Positions 25,497 to 37,582 of a DNA stretch of 64,000 bases are shown here, one piece after another. The position numbers and the translations under genes were made by a program. Under the pieces are notes generated by a model. That model was not told the origin of the DNA, ran no database searches, and saw nothing but the letters and a program-made list of their open reading frames with translations. Position 1 is the first letter of the stretch. The number at the start of each line of letters is the position of its first letter. This DNA is from Monoplex corrugatus (Eukaryota; Mollusca; Gastropoda; Littorinimorpha; Ranellidae): positions 39,604,131 through 39,668,130 of the forward strand of contig JAPXFY010000026.1 in the NCBI GenBank assembly GCA_030674185.1, written 5' to 3'.

Positions 25497-25700
25497 TTGA
25501 CCCTTTGACTCCTGCACCTTGTCCACCATCATCCTGTATTGTCAACCATGCTAGCAAAGCAAAAACTTGATCCTTTGACTCCCTCACCCTATCCACCAGC
25601 TTCCTGCCAGCTTCCTGCAGGAAGTTGGTGGATAGGGTGAGGGAGTCAAAGAGTTCAGTTTTTGCAGTTGGTGGATAGGGTGCAGGAGTTACAGGGTTAA
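25497..25700. mobile_element. Palindromic TTAA MITE, copy E (reverse orientation)
   Basis: Left end decayed to TTGA, right end TTAA. A ten-base slip duplicates part of the tip (cttcctgccagcttcctg). Confidence 0.78.
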
Positions 25701-25770
25701 CATGCATTTTTTAAATCGTTTACACCTAGACAATTGTGTGTATGTGTGTCTGCCTGTGCGTGACTGCCTG

Positions 25771-25773
<3 letters not shown>

Positions 25774-25820
<47 letters not shown>

Positions 25821-25845
25821 CGTGCGTGTGTGTACATGCATGTGT
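25774..25845. repeat. (GT)n/(GC)n microsatellite
   Basis: GT units followed by alternating GC. Confidence 0.92.
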
Positions 25846-25869
25846 GCCTATCTCCTTACTTGCTCATTG

Positions 25870-26640
25870 AGCTAACGGCAGGGCATCAGGGCAGCAACAA
25901 AGAGTCTCCACTCATGTCTGTTCTGGGCCAGCCTCTACATAGAACCCCTCTGGTGTGTTTCAGGACCTGAAGGTCTCCTTTTACTGTTTGTCGCCAGTTG
26001 TTCTTGGTCTTCCTCTCTTTCGTCTTTCTCATGACGTCCAGTGAAGGGCAGCCTACATGATATTATCCTGCTGTCTTCAGACGATACGCCCAATACATGT
26101 ACTCCCCATTGTCTTTTCATGCTGGTATGAGTATCAATACTCTTCATTGCATTAAGCAGTTAGCTGTTGGTTGGAAAGTGGTGTTCATGCTGATAGAGTA
26201 TCAATACTCTTTGAATGCATAGGCATTAGTTGTTGGTTGGAAAATGTGTTTCATTGTATATATCTACTCTTTGATGCATTAGGCAGTTAATTAGTTGTTG
26301 GTTGGAAAATGATGTTGGGCCACAAAATTCGTATCATTTTCGTTCTTCGTGAGGAACGTTAATTTCTGTATTTAGGTTACTTTTCGGCATCCTCCAGCAT
26401 TCTGACATGTAAAGGCGGGTGGAAAGGAAATATCTCTAGCACAGTTTTACCTTAGTGTTGACGATGTACAGTAGGGGCGTCTACTTGTTGTTCAGCCTTC
26501 TGAAGATGTTCCTGGCTTTGCTGAGACAGCTCCTGATGTTACTGTTGCTCCTCCGTCGTGACTGACGGTGCTGTCTGGGTATGTGAACTCTTCAGCTGTG
26601 GGTAGGTCTGTTCTTCGATTGGTGAGGAGATTGGGATGTT
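25870..26640 (-). mobile_element. Probable LINE 3' relic, minus strand
   Basis: Minus-strand text such as GVHVLGVSSEDSRIISC, then DQEQLATNSKRR and HEWRLF-like, resembles the C-terminal tail after a non-LTR reverse transcriptase. Several short imperfect repeats near 26150-26330. Decayed. Confidence 0.4.
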
Positions 26641-26724
26641 CAGAGTCATCGCCCCTGTTTGTTTGTTGTTTGTTTGTTTACCTGGCCAATTTTTTTCTCA
26701 ACAAGTATGCTTAAAGATCAGGCA

Positions 26725-26905
26725 GAGAGAGAGAGAGAGAGACAGGGGAGAGAGGGGGAGAGACAGAGACAGAGAGGAGAGAAAAAGAAAGAAAGAGAGA
26801 GTGAATGTGTGTGTATGTGTACGTGCGTGTGGTGTGGTGTGTGTGTATGTGTCTGTGTGTGTGTGTGTCTGTGTGTGTGTCTGTGTGTATGTACGTGTGT
26901 GTAAA
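26725..26905. repeat. (GA)n and (GT)n tracts
   Basis: GA-rich stretch to about 26805, then GT-rich. 26906-27216 shows no recognised feature. Confidence 0.9.
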
Positions 26906-27233
26906 TGAGTGTATGCTGTATGTTTGCTCTATGAGTGTATGACATGCAGAATGTATACATGTACGTATGTGTGTACGAACACAACTGTATTGTCTGTGTA
27001 CATAAGATTGTATCGTACACCTGTGAGTGTGCATGCATGAAAAAGGTTCAAGCGTGGAAATTCATAAATAGTCATATTTTGTCATAAAGTTCGTTTGTAT
27101 GATTTATTTATTTTGTATTTGTATGCATACTTAATAAAAAATAAAGTACATAAAGTTTACAGCCGTTTTTTATATATCAACATTCATGATGACAGACAAT
27201 ATTCAAATAAAGCAAATGAAAAGTAAATATCCG

Positions 27234-27499
27234 CTAAACCCAATGACTCCCGCACCCTATCTACCAACTGCAAAAACTGAACCTTCAATGAAAAGTAAAT
27301 ATCCGCTAAACCCAATGACTCCCGCACCCTATCTACTAACTGCAAAAACTGAACCTTCTGACTCCCTCACCCTACCTACCAGCTTCCTGCAGGAAGCTGG
27401 TGGGTAGGGTGAGGGAGTCAAAGGGTTAAGTTTTTGCTTTGCTAACAGGGTTTACAATACAGGATGTTGGTGGACAGGGTGCGGGAGTCAAAGAGTTAA
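27234..27499. mobile_element. Palindromic TTAA MITE, copy F, with duplicated left arm
   Basis: The left outer arm plus its flank is present twice (about 27217-27283 and 27286-27352), followed by an intact core hairpin and right arm. Ends 24 bp from exon 3 of gene 1. Confidence 0.78.
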
Positions 27500-27523
27500 A
27501 TTAATCTATGCCAGACCACACAC

Positions 27524-27669
27524 CTTCCGACAGCTGCTTCCAGCGAGGACAGCCCAAAGGACATGTAGGCGAATCGTGCTGGGGATGGGTCCACACGAAA
27601 TCCTGGGAAGCCACAGATGACCATGTCTGGTGACTGGGCTTTGGTGTCGTTCGCTCCATTTGGAAATGT
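27524..27669 (-). CDS. Gene 1 exon 3
   Basis: Forty-eight codons plus two bases (phase 0 in, phase 2 out), acceptor TGTCCCAG and donor GGAAG|GTGTGT. It encodes a segment starting TFPNGANDTKAQ and containing CGFPGFRVDPSPARF and the hydrophobic run AYMSFGLSSLEAA. The split AG+A codon makes an arginine with exon 4. Confidence 0.75.
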
Positions 27670-27952
27670 CTGGGACAGTACGTTAAAATTGTAATTGTGT
27701 AACGACTCATCTAGTTTGAATTTGGTCTTTTTGGTTTTGTTTGTTTCGATTCGTTTCGTTTTGTTCTGTTTTGTTTTGAGTTGATTCGTTTTGTTTGATT
27801 AGCATTGTTTTGTTAGTTTGTTGTTGGTCGTTGTATTTGTTGTTTTTTGTTTGTTTTATATCACAGCGGATTTTGTTTTCATTTAAATATGGGCCACTTA
27901 CCAAGGGAAAGCTGTGGCCATAGTATGGCGTGATCCTTTCTTAATTTCCTTG

Positions 27953-27953
27953 T

Positions 27954-27995
<42 letters not shown>

Positions 27996-28095
27996 TGCGT
28001 GCGTGCGTGCGTGGTGTGTGTGTGGTGTGTGTGTGTGTGCGTGTGTGTATGTGTGTGCGTTTGTGTTGTGTATGTGCGTGTGTGTCTGCGTGCAA
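27953..28095. repeat. (GT)n tract
   Basis: GT with gtgc variants, left of the LINE RNase H relic. Confidence 0.92.
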
Positions 28096-28189
28096 ATTTC
28101 CTCAACACAAAGTAGTACAAGCAAAGGCATACTTGAAGACTTAGGAAAACCCGGTAAATTCACTTCACAAGATGGTCAAAACAACAACA

Positions 28190-28800
28190 GGCAGTAGACT
28201 TCAACACGGAAATCATGAACGGCAGAAGAATCCATTCATCACGTATACCGACTGACAGAACGCAGAAGATTAAAAGAACAGGGAATATGTCCATACCCTC
28301 TCAAAGACCTATACAAAACAATCATACCAAAAATCTAGGAAGACTGCCGTGAATGGCCCAGAAGGTAAACTAAACGCAGAATCAAACTACTCATGGAGCA
28401 AACAACATCAAACCCAAATATGTTTTCATATACACTGATGACTGAGTCACAAAGAACAAATCTGGGTGCCAAACAGAATGGATGCATCTTATATAAGAAA
28501 AAGCTGTATATAATATCACAAACTTCAGCCTAGCTATGGAAACTGAGGCAGTGATGGATGGTTTAAACTACTGAACTTTACAAGATGATGAGATGAAAGA
28601 CAGCCAAATTCTCATTCATACTGACTCGATGCACCTACTTCAAAACGTGGAAATTGAAACAGAAACCCCTGACTGTATGAAAAAGAGAGCAGTACCAATC
28701 TACAAAAGCTCACGTGAACTTATTTGTCCTAGACACAGGTGTGAAGAAAAACGAAAGTGGCGACAAACTTGCAGGTAATGCCGAAAACGACAAATAATCT
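28190..28800 (+). pseudogene. LINE RNase H domain relic
   Basis: Joining frames gives YRLTERRRLKEQGICP, FSYTDDSVTKNKSGWG-like, LAMETEAVMDGL and ILIHTDSMHLLQNVE. This is the D-E-D pattern of an RNase H domain as found in non-LTR retrotransposons. Stops and frameshifts are frequent. Confidence 0.6.
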
Positions 28801-29781
28801 ACGTCTCGTAAGATCTGAAGTCCTCAGGCATCTAAAATCATACCAAACCTGGGTCATCAAAAAACTGATTGCTTTACTCAAAAACAGTTTGAGGAAATCG
28901 CCGAAACTCCAACATGAAAGAAGAAACAAGGGCCATCATGAATCAGACAAACACTGTGCAGACCCGTGCTGTGTGGAAGAGAAAGTTTTCGGGCTTTTCA
29001 TGAATAAAAAAAAGATGAATACAAATGGAATAAGAATATAAAATGCACTGGGCAAAGTATCAGCGATACGAAAAAGTTAAAAAGATTATGTGTGCGAACG
29101 CGCGTGCGTGTCTGTATACCCATGCTTTATTTTGTGGATCAGGGGTGCAGGATGAGCTAAAGGCATTCAGGCGATGGGTATGATAACTTGTGTTAGAGCG
29201 AGAAAAGGGGTCATACGTTGGGTTGATCGTAAATGGGATTTTATGACGCGAATCTATGGGGTGTTGGTACGATGCACTCATACTGGCCTTCCCCCCTCCT
29301 CCCCCAATTCCTGCTAAAACATAGAAGATGAAGAGACAAATTTCTTTACAATATGATCTCAGTTGTCTCAACGACAAACTCAGTAGAAACCATATGCTAA
29401 GTAGGACCTCAAGTCCTTACCAGCACGTGGGGATTACATGCAGGTTTACAGCTTTTGCCATAATCATTCTGGATCTTATATACCAAGTGATATTATCTGT
29501 ACCTATTGTACCCACCATGATTTACTAGTGCCAGACGAGAACATCGAGAGTAAGATAACAACCAATGAGAAATATCACAACCTATGGGATAAGATCTCAG
29601 AAAAGTAGCAGGCAGATCATGTGTGGCATGACTAGAAAAAGATCTGAGATGGCTGGAGCAACATCTGTCAACAAAGACTGTAATTAGTGTAAATGACCAT
29701 TAAAGGCCATTTATGGTCTTTGATGCCAACCATTACATGATTATAATAATAGTTACGGTACTTAAACGGCGCCAAATCTTC

Positions 29782-30091
29782 TCATCATCATCAAGTGCCC
29801 TGCCGCATTGCGTTAGCGATCATGGCCCTCCATACGTATCTGCCCCTTGCTGCCGCAAGCACATCTTCCACCCTCTCCGTCCTCAGCCACCCTGCAAGTC
29901 GTCCAATATTTTCTCCCTGGGTCTACCTGGTGCTCTGTCCCTCCACCTTTCCTGTTGTGACCAAGTGCTCTAATTCCCCTTTCCTCATGAAATGGCCTAT
30001 AAATGTTGCCTGTCTTTTCCTAATCTTCCTAATAAATGATCTTCATGTGTCTGCATTCATCAGGACTGCCTCGCTTGTTTTCTTTGCTTTC
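29782..30091 (-). mobile_element. RTE-like LINE 3' fragment abutting a TIR element
   Basis: Same family 3' end with ATC tail. The homology stops exactly where the 48-bp inverted repeat of the next element begins (30092). Confidence 0.75.
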
Positions 30092-30588
30092 CATTTTTTC
30101 TGTTCGGAGATTGTAGCATGGAGATGAAACTTTCAGCTGAACAGAGACCCTGGCCCAAATCCTGACACTTCAAATCAAAGTGCACTCACGCACCAGGCAT
30201 ATGCACACGATAGACAATGGCTACCTTACAGTATTTAACATTTAAAAAAAAAGAAACAGTGCACAAACTGAGGCGAAAGAAGGAGTTGTAGAATTCATTG
30301 TTGGAAAAAGAGGTGGGTTTTTAAATTGGATTTAAAAGCAGAACACACAACGGATCAGGTGTTCTGGCCACCTGACCAGGATGCCAGTCAACCAGTCGGC
30401 CCTTCGAGCTTAACAATAGTGGATGCTCAGCCTTCAGAGCCAAAGGAAGACCACGGTGGCACTGACTAAATCATGGAGTGGCTGAGACACTTCACATGTA
30501 CCGGTATGTAGTGCAGGACTCTGTGGGGTAAGCACCCAGTCAGCTGAAAGTTTCATCTCCCTGCTGCAATCTCCGAACAGAAAAAATG
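30092..30588. mobile_element. 497-bp element with 48-bp terminal inverted repeats
   Basis: The left end 30092-30139 and right end 30541-30588 are inverse copies matching at 46 of 48 positions (cattttttctgttcgg outermost). No convincing target duplication. The interior holds LINE-tail-like text and no transposase. It ends 24 bp from exon 2 of gene 1. Confidence 0.65.
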
Positions 30589-30612
30589 AAACTAAATTAA
30601 CCAACAACTTAC

Positions 30613-30885
30613 CACAGAAAACCCGAGGGAACCAGCGTTGTAGACATAAACTGAAGCCACAATGTCAGTGGTGTTAGCTTCGTAAAATAAGTTGTATTTT
30701 AAATAACCGCCCGCTGTCGTCTGGTTTATTTCCTTCAAGGTCAGGGTCGAATCGGCGGCAGAATATGTGATGTTGTTTATGATGAAGAAGGTTGGGGCGC
30801 TTTGCAGCCATACTGTGCCATCCTTACGCGAGATGTTGTAGTCCCCCTTGGGCAGAAATGTTGATGGACAACGTCTGTGCGTTAA
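30613..30885 (-). CDS. Gene 1 exon 2: N-terminal ectodomain
   Basis: Ninety-one codons in phase 0 on both sides, with acceptor TTTACAG and donor GTG|GTAAGT. The product is beta-strand rich with four N-glycosylation sites (NIS, NIT, NQT, NTT). It looks like an N-terminal beta-sandwich preceding the catalytic-like region. The alternative downstream acceptor gives a frame with a stop, so the upstream acceptor is chosen. Confidence 0.75.
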
Positions 30886-31244
30886 CTGTAAATAACATCA
30901 GGTGGATTGAAATTATATACAGTTTTTAAAACATGTGTGAATCGAAATAAGATAACACAGACAAAAATATTTCAAACATGGTCACGCCTCAAAGGTCAGT
31001 GCATATTGTCTTCTGGCGGTAGTCTTTGCTGCTCAAAAGCTGGAGTCTGCAGTCTGGAATTCCTCAAACAGAATTAATCGCACTCGAACAATTCCATAAG
31101 GGCTCTTCCCAAATCCGAAAGCAGTTATCTGACAGACTCCTTCTGCTTCTACAGAAACTTGCGTGTTGTCAAGGCCTTGAAATGGGGGAGGGGAACGGAG
31201 TTAGCAAACACTGATTCAACCCAGATGACCGGGCATAGAGATGG

Positions 31245-31860
31245 GCAGTTTCAGTTTCAATTTCACAAGATGACGTCTCCGCGCTCGGAATGAATTCCAT
31301 ATGCATTTAGGTCACAGATGCCATGTGATGGATAAGATCCAGAATGATTACGGCACAAGCCTTAAGCCTGCACATAAACCCATACGCTGGCCAAGTCCTG
31401 AGGTCCTACCTAGATAGTTCCTTAACCCTGAGGTCGTAGGGGAGTGAGGTGGCAGAGACCTCAACTTTTCCCGGGGTCAGCACCACGAGGGCGGCGCCCA
31501 TCCCCTCTCCTTCAATTCAAGTTCATATTCACTTTTTGAAAAACCAGAAGGCTAATTCGTCTTCAAGGGGTGGGACCTGGGAAATCAACCTATATCTCCC
31601 ATGATTTGTACCAAGGCAGCCGGGCAATACCCTACTCTTCACTATTTCCAACTGCCGTGGGATCTTTAGCGTGCGCAGCCAGAAGGCACACGGGTCCGAC
31701 TTATTTTTTTTCGTTCCCTTCCGAAGGACTAGACGTTCAGTTCGATTTTCCGGTCAAACTGAGGAGAAAAGTCGAGGCCTCTACGGGGAGCGAACCCTGG
31801 AACCTGGAGTTTAGTTATTGGCAGGCGAACGTCTGAACCATTCTGCCACTCTTCTCCGTT
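31245..31860 (-). mobile_element. tRNA-derived SINE (family B), full length
   Basis: On the minus strand the tRNA-like head (gtggcagaatggttcagac A box, gggttcgctccc B box) is at 31795-31860. The body and the 3' end (tccgagcgcggagacgtc then a ctgaaactgaaa tail) extend to 31245. Confidence 0.75.
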
Positions 31861-31861
31861 G

Positions 31862-31995
31862 GTAACCCATATGGGGGCGAACCCACGATCTCCGCGTTAT
31901 CAGCACAGCAGTGAACCAGCCAACTATTACTTTTCGGAGTGAGACTAAATTCCAGACACGAGATCTTCCGTCTGTGAAAAGAGCCAGCCAGCTCA
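31862..31995 (-). mobile_element. tRNA-like SINE head
   Basis: Minus-strand gatcgtgggttcgccccc is a B-box-like tRNA arm preceded by a ctgctgtgctgataacgc stretch. Similar truncated heads lie at 32345-32395 and 32050-32098. Confidence 0.4.
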
Positions 31996-32099
31996 CATCT
32001 AGATCTATCAGTTTATTTTTAAATCAGTGAATAGATAAATTAAAGCGGTGGCTCGCCTGAGAATCAAATCCATGAATTATGCATTATCAGCATGATACT

Positions 32100-32280
32100 T
32101 TAACCCATTGACTCCCGCATCCTATCCCTATTCACCAAATGCAAAACTTAACTCTTTGACTCCTTCACCTTTTCCACCAGTGGATAGGTTGAAGGAGTCA
32201 AAGGGTTAAGTTTTTGTTTTCGCTAGCATGGTTGATAATGCGGGATGCTGGTGGGCAGGGTGCGGAACTCAAAGGGTTAA
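32100..32280. mobile_element. Palindromic TTAA MITE, copy G (hairpin tip lost)
   Basis: TTAA at both ends; the core keeps both arms but lacks the cttcctgcaggaagc tip, as expected after deletion at a hairpin. Confidence 0.78.
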
Positions 32281-32395
32281 GCAACTGAATAAACGGAATC
32301 ACGGGGAAGGGAGCTGGGAGGGGGGGGGCGAGGAGGAAAAACTGGCCTGCCTAAGAGTCGAACCCACGACCCTTACATTGACAGCATGGCGCTCT

Positions 32396-32577
32396 TAATT
32401 TTTGTATCTGGCGTTTGTTTGTGATCTTACGCTTGACATGGCCCAAAATTTGCGCCTGTCTTGTCTTGTTGTATTAAGTTCGCGTTCTTATTTTTTTTTA
32501 GTGTGTGTGTTTTTTGTTTGTTTGTTTTTTTCCTGGTTCCTGTTTGCTTGAACGCGGGCAGTCATCCTTGTTTTGGA
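32396..32577 (+). mobile_element. Penelope-like pLTR fragment with deleted stem
   Basis: Plus-strand copy running from tttttgtatctggcg to cttgaacgcgggcagtc. The aaggcc...ggcc stem is collapsed to tggccc, so the hammerhead-like core is broken here. Confidence 0.6.
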
Positions 32578-32755
32578 TGGCGCTCAACCCGGTCGAGCTA
32601 ATAAGTCATCCATGAAGCTTTTACTGCGCAGCGTTTGCTCTGTCCGTGTACTGCTCCGGTTTTGTTGTTATTGTTGTTGTTGTTTTGTTGTTGCTCTCGT
32701 TGTCAGTATTTTTTGTTTGTTTGTTTGTTTGTTTTTGGTGGTGGGTAGCAGTTTT

Positions 32756-32785
32756 CTCCCCCCCCCCCCCCCCCCCCCCCCCCTC
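32756..32785. repeat. Poly(C) run
   Basis: About 25 cytosines in a T/G-rich setting; a matching poly(G) run is at 12640-12672. Confidence 0.9.
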
Positions 32786-32989
32786 CATTGTTTGTTTGTT
32801 TTGTTTGCCTGTTTGTTTCTTTGCTTTTTGGGTGGGGAGGGAGGGAAGTTGTTTTGTTGTCTTATTTGTAACGATCATCGCACTTGTTTTATTTGTGCTC
32901 TCTCTCTCTCTCTCTCTGTCTCCACATCTCGCCCACCCCCATCCCCACGCCATCCCAATAGCCACAGAAGTAGGAACAACACTTCACAA

Positions 32990-33215
32990 AGCTACGACGA
33001 CGATGATGATGAAGGGGATGACAGTCGTGATGCCGTAGAGTTCCACCTCAGACCAAGACTGCGTGACACGACCGCACTCTACGCCTATTTTCAAACACAC
33101 CCTGGTGTCAACGAGGATTGAGAGATACAGACACCTGCGGTGTTGGACAGGAAACATGAACAACAGCATCCGTGAAGTAGATGTGACTTGACTGTGTGGT
33201 TCCATCGTTCTCAAA
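32990..33215 (-). mobile_element. SINE family A, 3' half
   Basis: Minus-strand body and tail (ggaaccacacagtcaag to ggaactctacggcatc) without the tRNA-like head. Confidence 0.65.
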
Positions 33216-33712
33216 AAAAACAAACAAACAAACAAACAAACAAAAAAACCGTAGCACATTCAGCTTACATTAATGCAGTATACTCGTAAATATAATAGGA
33301 CACACACTATTGCAGTGTAAGCATAGTTCATTTGATAAATAAAAGTCTTTCATATGCAAACACACAAATGAACACACAACACACATACATACATACACGT
33401 GCACACGTACACACACTACATATACACAAACATACACGCGCGTATACACACACACAGAAATACATACGCATAAACATAAATAAGCCGCAAAACGATTGGA
33501 CCTAAAAAATAAAAAAAAAGCCACATGCATCAATCATTGTGATTTTGTAGATATTTCTGAAAGTGATATGTTTTCAAAAACAGACACACAACTGCTCTGT
33601 CTCAATACGCTGGGAGGTAGTTCCACGTTATTGGACCAAAAAGAAAGTCGCTCCCGCAAGTAGTATAGTTCGATAGAACTAAGTTAAGAAAAAAGCTTCT
33701 TGTGACCTCAGT

Positions 33713-33870
33713 TTCAGTTTCAGTTTCTCAAGTTAACGTCTCCGCGCTCAGAACGAATTCCATATGCACGTACGGCACAGGTGTCATGTATATGGTGATC
33801 ATGGCACAAGCCTTATGCCTGCACATAAACCCATGAGTTCGCCAGGTCCTGAGGCCCTACCGAGCCTATG
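33713..33870 (-). mobile_element. SINE family B, 3' fragment
   Basis: Same 3' module (caagttaacgtctccgcgc to tcctgaggccctacc). Confidence 0.68.
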
Positions 33871-34099
33871 TTGAGACCCGTGAATTTTGGAAGTTGATGG
33901 GCGGGAGTTCTGACATAAATGTTGGCATGGTGTTCAGACTTTAGACACTGAAAGCAGAATGTGGAAACAGCATACTCAATTGCTTTGATTGGGAACAAAC
34001 GTAGTTTTCGCAAATGTGATTTTTGCACTGCACCACTGCTCTCCCGTAGGACAAGTGGATCTTCACCGCTTTGGGTTCGTTGAAATTTGGCTAAGCTTT

Positions 34100-34345
34100 C
34101 CATCAAAAAGGTCGGCTCAGACAGAGTTACAGCAGTCTAGTCTAGATAGAAAGACATACATAGCGGATGCAAGTGATTTGGCCACATTGACTAGGATGCC
34201 AATCAACCAGCTGTCCCTTCAAGCTTACAATGCCAGATGTTCAGGCTACACAGCCAGAGAAAGTCCACGACGGCGCTGGAAAGATGGAGTGACATACACA
34301 CTCCACATCTACAACACGATTCTAAGCCATGCTTCCCGTTTAGCT
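34100..34345 (+). mobile_element. LINE 3' relic
   Basis: Plus-strand frame reads ASDLATLTRMPINQLSLQAY and ESPRRRWKDGV, resembling the tail of RTE-type LINE proteins. A short related stretch lies at 30350-30480. Confidence 0.4.
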
Positions 34346-34830
34346 GCGGACTGAGAGCTTTGTCTTTTCACGACACCTTCCCGGTACAAGCCGACGGAAG
34401 AATAAAGTCAGTAAGATGTTCCAGAAATTGCTGTTGCTGCTACAAAGCTGTCTTAGTTCTACACTGATGATAAAAACTAAACAACCGTGATCACCTGTTG
34501 AATGGACAAAAACAAGTCAGCTGTTTTCAATGAAGACTTAGAAACATTAGACTCGATACACCATCGTCCTGTGACTAAGAGAAAAGTTGTCCTTGCCACC
34601 AAGCTGTTAAGAAGGAAACAAAAACTGGCATAAAAATACAGGGAAAATAGGGAGAGTGGGGAATAAGACATGTATGGCGCTATCCTTTGGCGATGAGCTC
34701 TTCAGGGGGAGAGCAGCCCGGATTTCACACGGAAAATTGCTATAAGAAGACGTCGTGTATAAATTGGTTGTTCAGACTGGACGCGACAGCTGAGGCAGAA
34801 ACTTATAGAAAAACAAATACTAGGACTCAC

Positions 34831-34887
34831 CTCCCAATCCAGCACACACACAGCCAGAAGAAAGCACAGGGATCTGAACGATAGCAT
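34831..34887 (-). CDS. Gene 1 exon 1: start codon and signal peptide
   Basis: Nineteen residues (MLSFRSLCFLLAVCVLDWE) with a basic n-region and a hydrophobic LCFLLAVCVL core, typical of a secretory signal peptide. The ATG lies at 34885-34887. The donor is GAG|GTGAGT in phase 0. Upstream in-frame sequence has no better ATG, so this start is preferred. No convincing TATA box is visible in the 150 bases upstream. Confidence 0.72.
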
Positions 34888-35165
34888 CTTGAGGCTGAGG
34901 ACCCCACAAATAGTTCGTCTACCAAACAACCAGAAACTTGAGAGATGACAGAGTTGTAAAAGTTTTTTACAGGATAAAGACAACAGAAGAGACCCGCAGC
35001 AGAAATTCTTCAAAACAGGTAATCACATGACATGAACGTATCCAAAAAGAGTAGGACACTTTATGAAGTGCGGGAGAGTCTTTAATTAAACAGAGCTGCC
35101 ACTCAACCTACTCCACAAGCTCAGGATCTTGTGTGCTGTGGCATATTCAATCTTTTGTAACTAAG

Positions 35166-35727
35166 CATTGTTATTGTTGTTGTTGTTTAAAGCCCAGCCG
35201 ACTGCGTAGAGCCATATCAGGGCTATAACCGCTTCAAAACACAAAAAACTTCAACAGGAAAAAAAAAAAAAAAAAGAAAGAAAGAAAATTAAGTACACAT
35301 ATTAATGCATCCGCGCACATAATCTAAGGACATGCCCCCGGCGTATGACCATTCCGTCCAATTTATCGCACAGGGGAGATTTAAAAAATACACCTGAATA
35401 CAAATATAAGTATACATAAGGACACCAAAACATATATAAAAACAGGCATAAATTACCTAAAATTGCTTCCGCATATCTCACCTCCTTAGAGCCAAAAATG
35501 CATTTAATACATGTACCCAATTATCAATCCGAAGAAAAAGCACGTAAGACTTTATCGAAAAAATACAGGTGAATGGACCATTAAGGCAGAAAATAAGTAG
35601 AAATGACAGAAAGCAAGGCAATAAGGCAGAAACAAAGAGAGTGACAGAAAAGAGGAAATTTCTAGCACAGAATTTCCAGAAGGTGGGGATACTATTGATA
35701 CTGAAAGAGCCCCCGGCAACGCAACGG
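35166..35727 (-). repeat. Interspersed repeat C, copy 2
   Basis: Near-identical to copy 1 over its whole length, with the ttgttattgttgttgtttaa start and an A-rich stretch. It lies just upstream of gene 1. Confidence 0.8.
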
Positions 35728-36244
35728 GGGTAGTAAGTAAGAATGCAGAGACATGGACCCTTACAGCAGATTTGGAAAAGACGAATCCAAGTCATGGAAA
35801 CGAAGTGTTATCGCAAGATACTAGACATTGAGATATATCTATCATATCACCTACACACAAGTGCGTCAAACCATCAAACAGCACACTAGGCCATATGAAG
35901 ATCTGCTGACTTCGGTTAAAAAAAAAAAAAAGAAAAGAACTACTTTGGGATGGTTGTGTGTCAAGATCCAGTGGACTTGCTAAGTCAATCCTTCGGGGAA
36001 TCCTTCGGAGAACTGTTCAGGGAGAGGGGACAGAGGAGAAGACAGGGGAAAAAAAGCAAACCAAACCAAACAAAACAAAACAACAAACAAAAAACAAAAA
36101 ATCAACTGACAGCATGTCAGAATGGACAGAAAAAAAAACCATCTGCACAGACCCAGCTTTTTAGCTCACATCTGACCATAGTGGACGAATCTGGAACAGT
36201 CTTTTTTTTTTTTAGGTGCAGCACACCAATGAGTTTTCCGAGAG

Positions 36245-36345
36245 TCAAAGAAGAAGAAGAAGAAGAAGAAGAAGAAGAAGAAGAAGAAGAAGAAGAAGAA
36301 AGAAGAAGAAGAAGAAGAAGAAGACGAAGAAGAAGTAACAAGAAA
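36245..36345. repeat. (GAA)n microsatellite
   Basis: About 28 GAA units continuing into GAAA/AAAG to 36430; intergenic. Confidence 0.95.
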
Positions 36346-36711
36346 GAAAGAATGAAAAGAAAGAAAGAAAGAAAAGATTCAACCTAAAGAAAGAAAGAAA
36401 AGAAAAGAAAGAAAAGAAAAGAAAGAAACGATTTAACCAATCAGTTACATCAACCAGTACCAGTGTATGCATTTTCGGTATTGACGTTCAAATAAACAGA
36501 TATTAGGCAAACGACAAAACCAAACCAGGTTTTATCAGTTGTAAGACTGACATTGAGTATCTGATTATGTCTATACATGTTTCTTTGTGTGTACGTACAC
36601 ACACACACACACACACCGTCTAATATCACTCATAGTGAACAGACGTTAAATCAAAGAACGAAACACACACACACACACGCACGCACGCACATACACACAA
36701 CAAAGGGAGAA

Positions 36712-36811
36712 CAGAGAGAGAGAGAGAGAGAGAGAGTTCATACTGCTTATAGCCCAGCCGACTCTACAGCCATATCAGGGTTAACACCACGTCAAAAACA
36801 ACCCGTTAGGG

Positions 36812-36855
<44 letters not shown>

Positions 36856-36860
36856 AGAAA

Positions 36861-36899
<39 letters not shown>

Positions 36900-36902
36900 A
36901 TG
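36712..36902. repeat. (GA)n microsatellite split by a repeat C scrap
   Basis: GA tracts at 36712-36736 and 36810-36902 with tagcccagccgactctac between them. 36903-37378 shows no recognised feature. Confidence 0.92.
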
Positions 36903-37378
36903 AGATATAAAAGGATCACTTTTACAAACTTTACATGGACACTGATCGAGTAATTAACCTAAGTATAAAATGACTATCCTTTTTTATACACTCTCCATAA
37001 CTGCACTTTGTTCAACAGAGATTGTAGCCATGTCCGATAGTTCGATAAACAAATGAGAGCATACAGCTTTGCTATCAGTGACCTCACACATGACTGATAT
37101 CACATACACAGATCCCACTCGTGAGTGTGACCTGAAAGTTTGGGTCGAGTGGTCAGTAACACATCATTACAGGAAGATGCGTACCGTAAAGTCCAGTTCA
37201 CATTATTAATGGACCTTCTAAAGCACTACAGCGTCGGCACGTCAATCACGAGATGGATTATCACTGCTCTATAAGAAAGGGATTGTAGTTTTACGACTTG
37301 GAGGCTAATGTTCAGCACGTCACAAACTTTCCATGGAACTCCCTCAAGGATCTCCACTCTCTCCAGTTCTCTGCAATT

Positions 37379-37558
37379 TCAAACCCTTTGACTCCCGCAC
37401 CCTATCCACCAACTGCAAAAAAATTAACCCTTTGACTCCATCACCCTGCAGGAAGCTGGTGGATAGGGTAAGGGAATCAAAGGGTTAAGTTTTTGCTTTG
37501 CTAGCATGCTTGACAATGCAGGATGTTGGTGGACAGGGTGAAGGAGTCAAGGGGTTAA
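37379..37558. mobile_element. Palindromic TTAA MITE, copy H (half-core deletion)
   Basis: The left half of the core is cut short (tcaccctgcaggaagctgg) while the right half is complete; TTAA on the right end. Intergenic. Confidence 0.78.
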
Positions 37559-37582
37559 TGTGGGCTGGCTGATTGTTTTGTT

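Noticed and set aside
32573..33121. 182-codon plus-strand frame
   Set aside because: Runs through a poly(C) tract, a Penelope-like fragment and a SINE tail; composite artefact.
34888..35060. TATA-box promoter for gene 1
   Set aside because: Only weak AT-rich words such as cataaag; no convincing core promoter can be read.
35950..36387. 145-codon Glu/Arg-rich frame
   Set aside because: Produced by the (GAA)n microsatellite.
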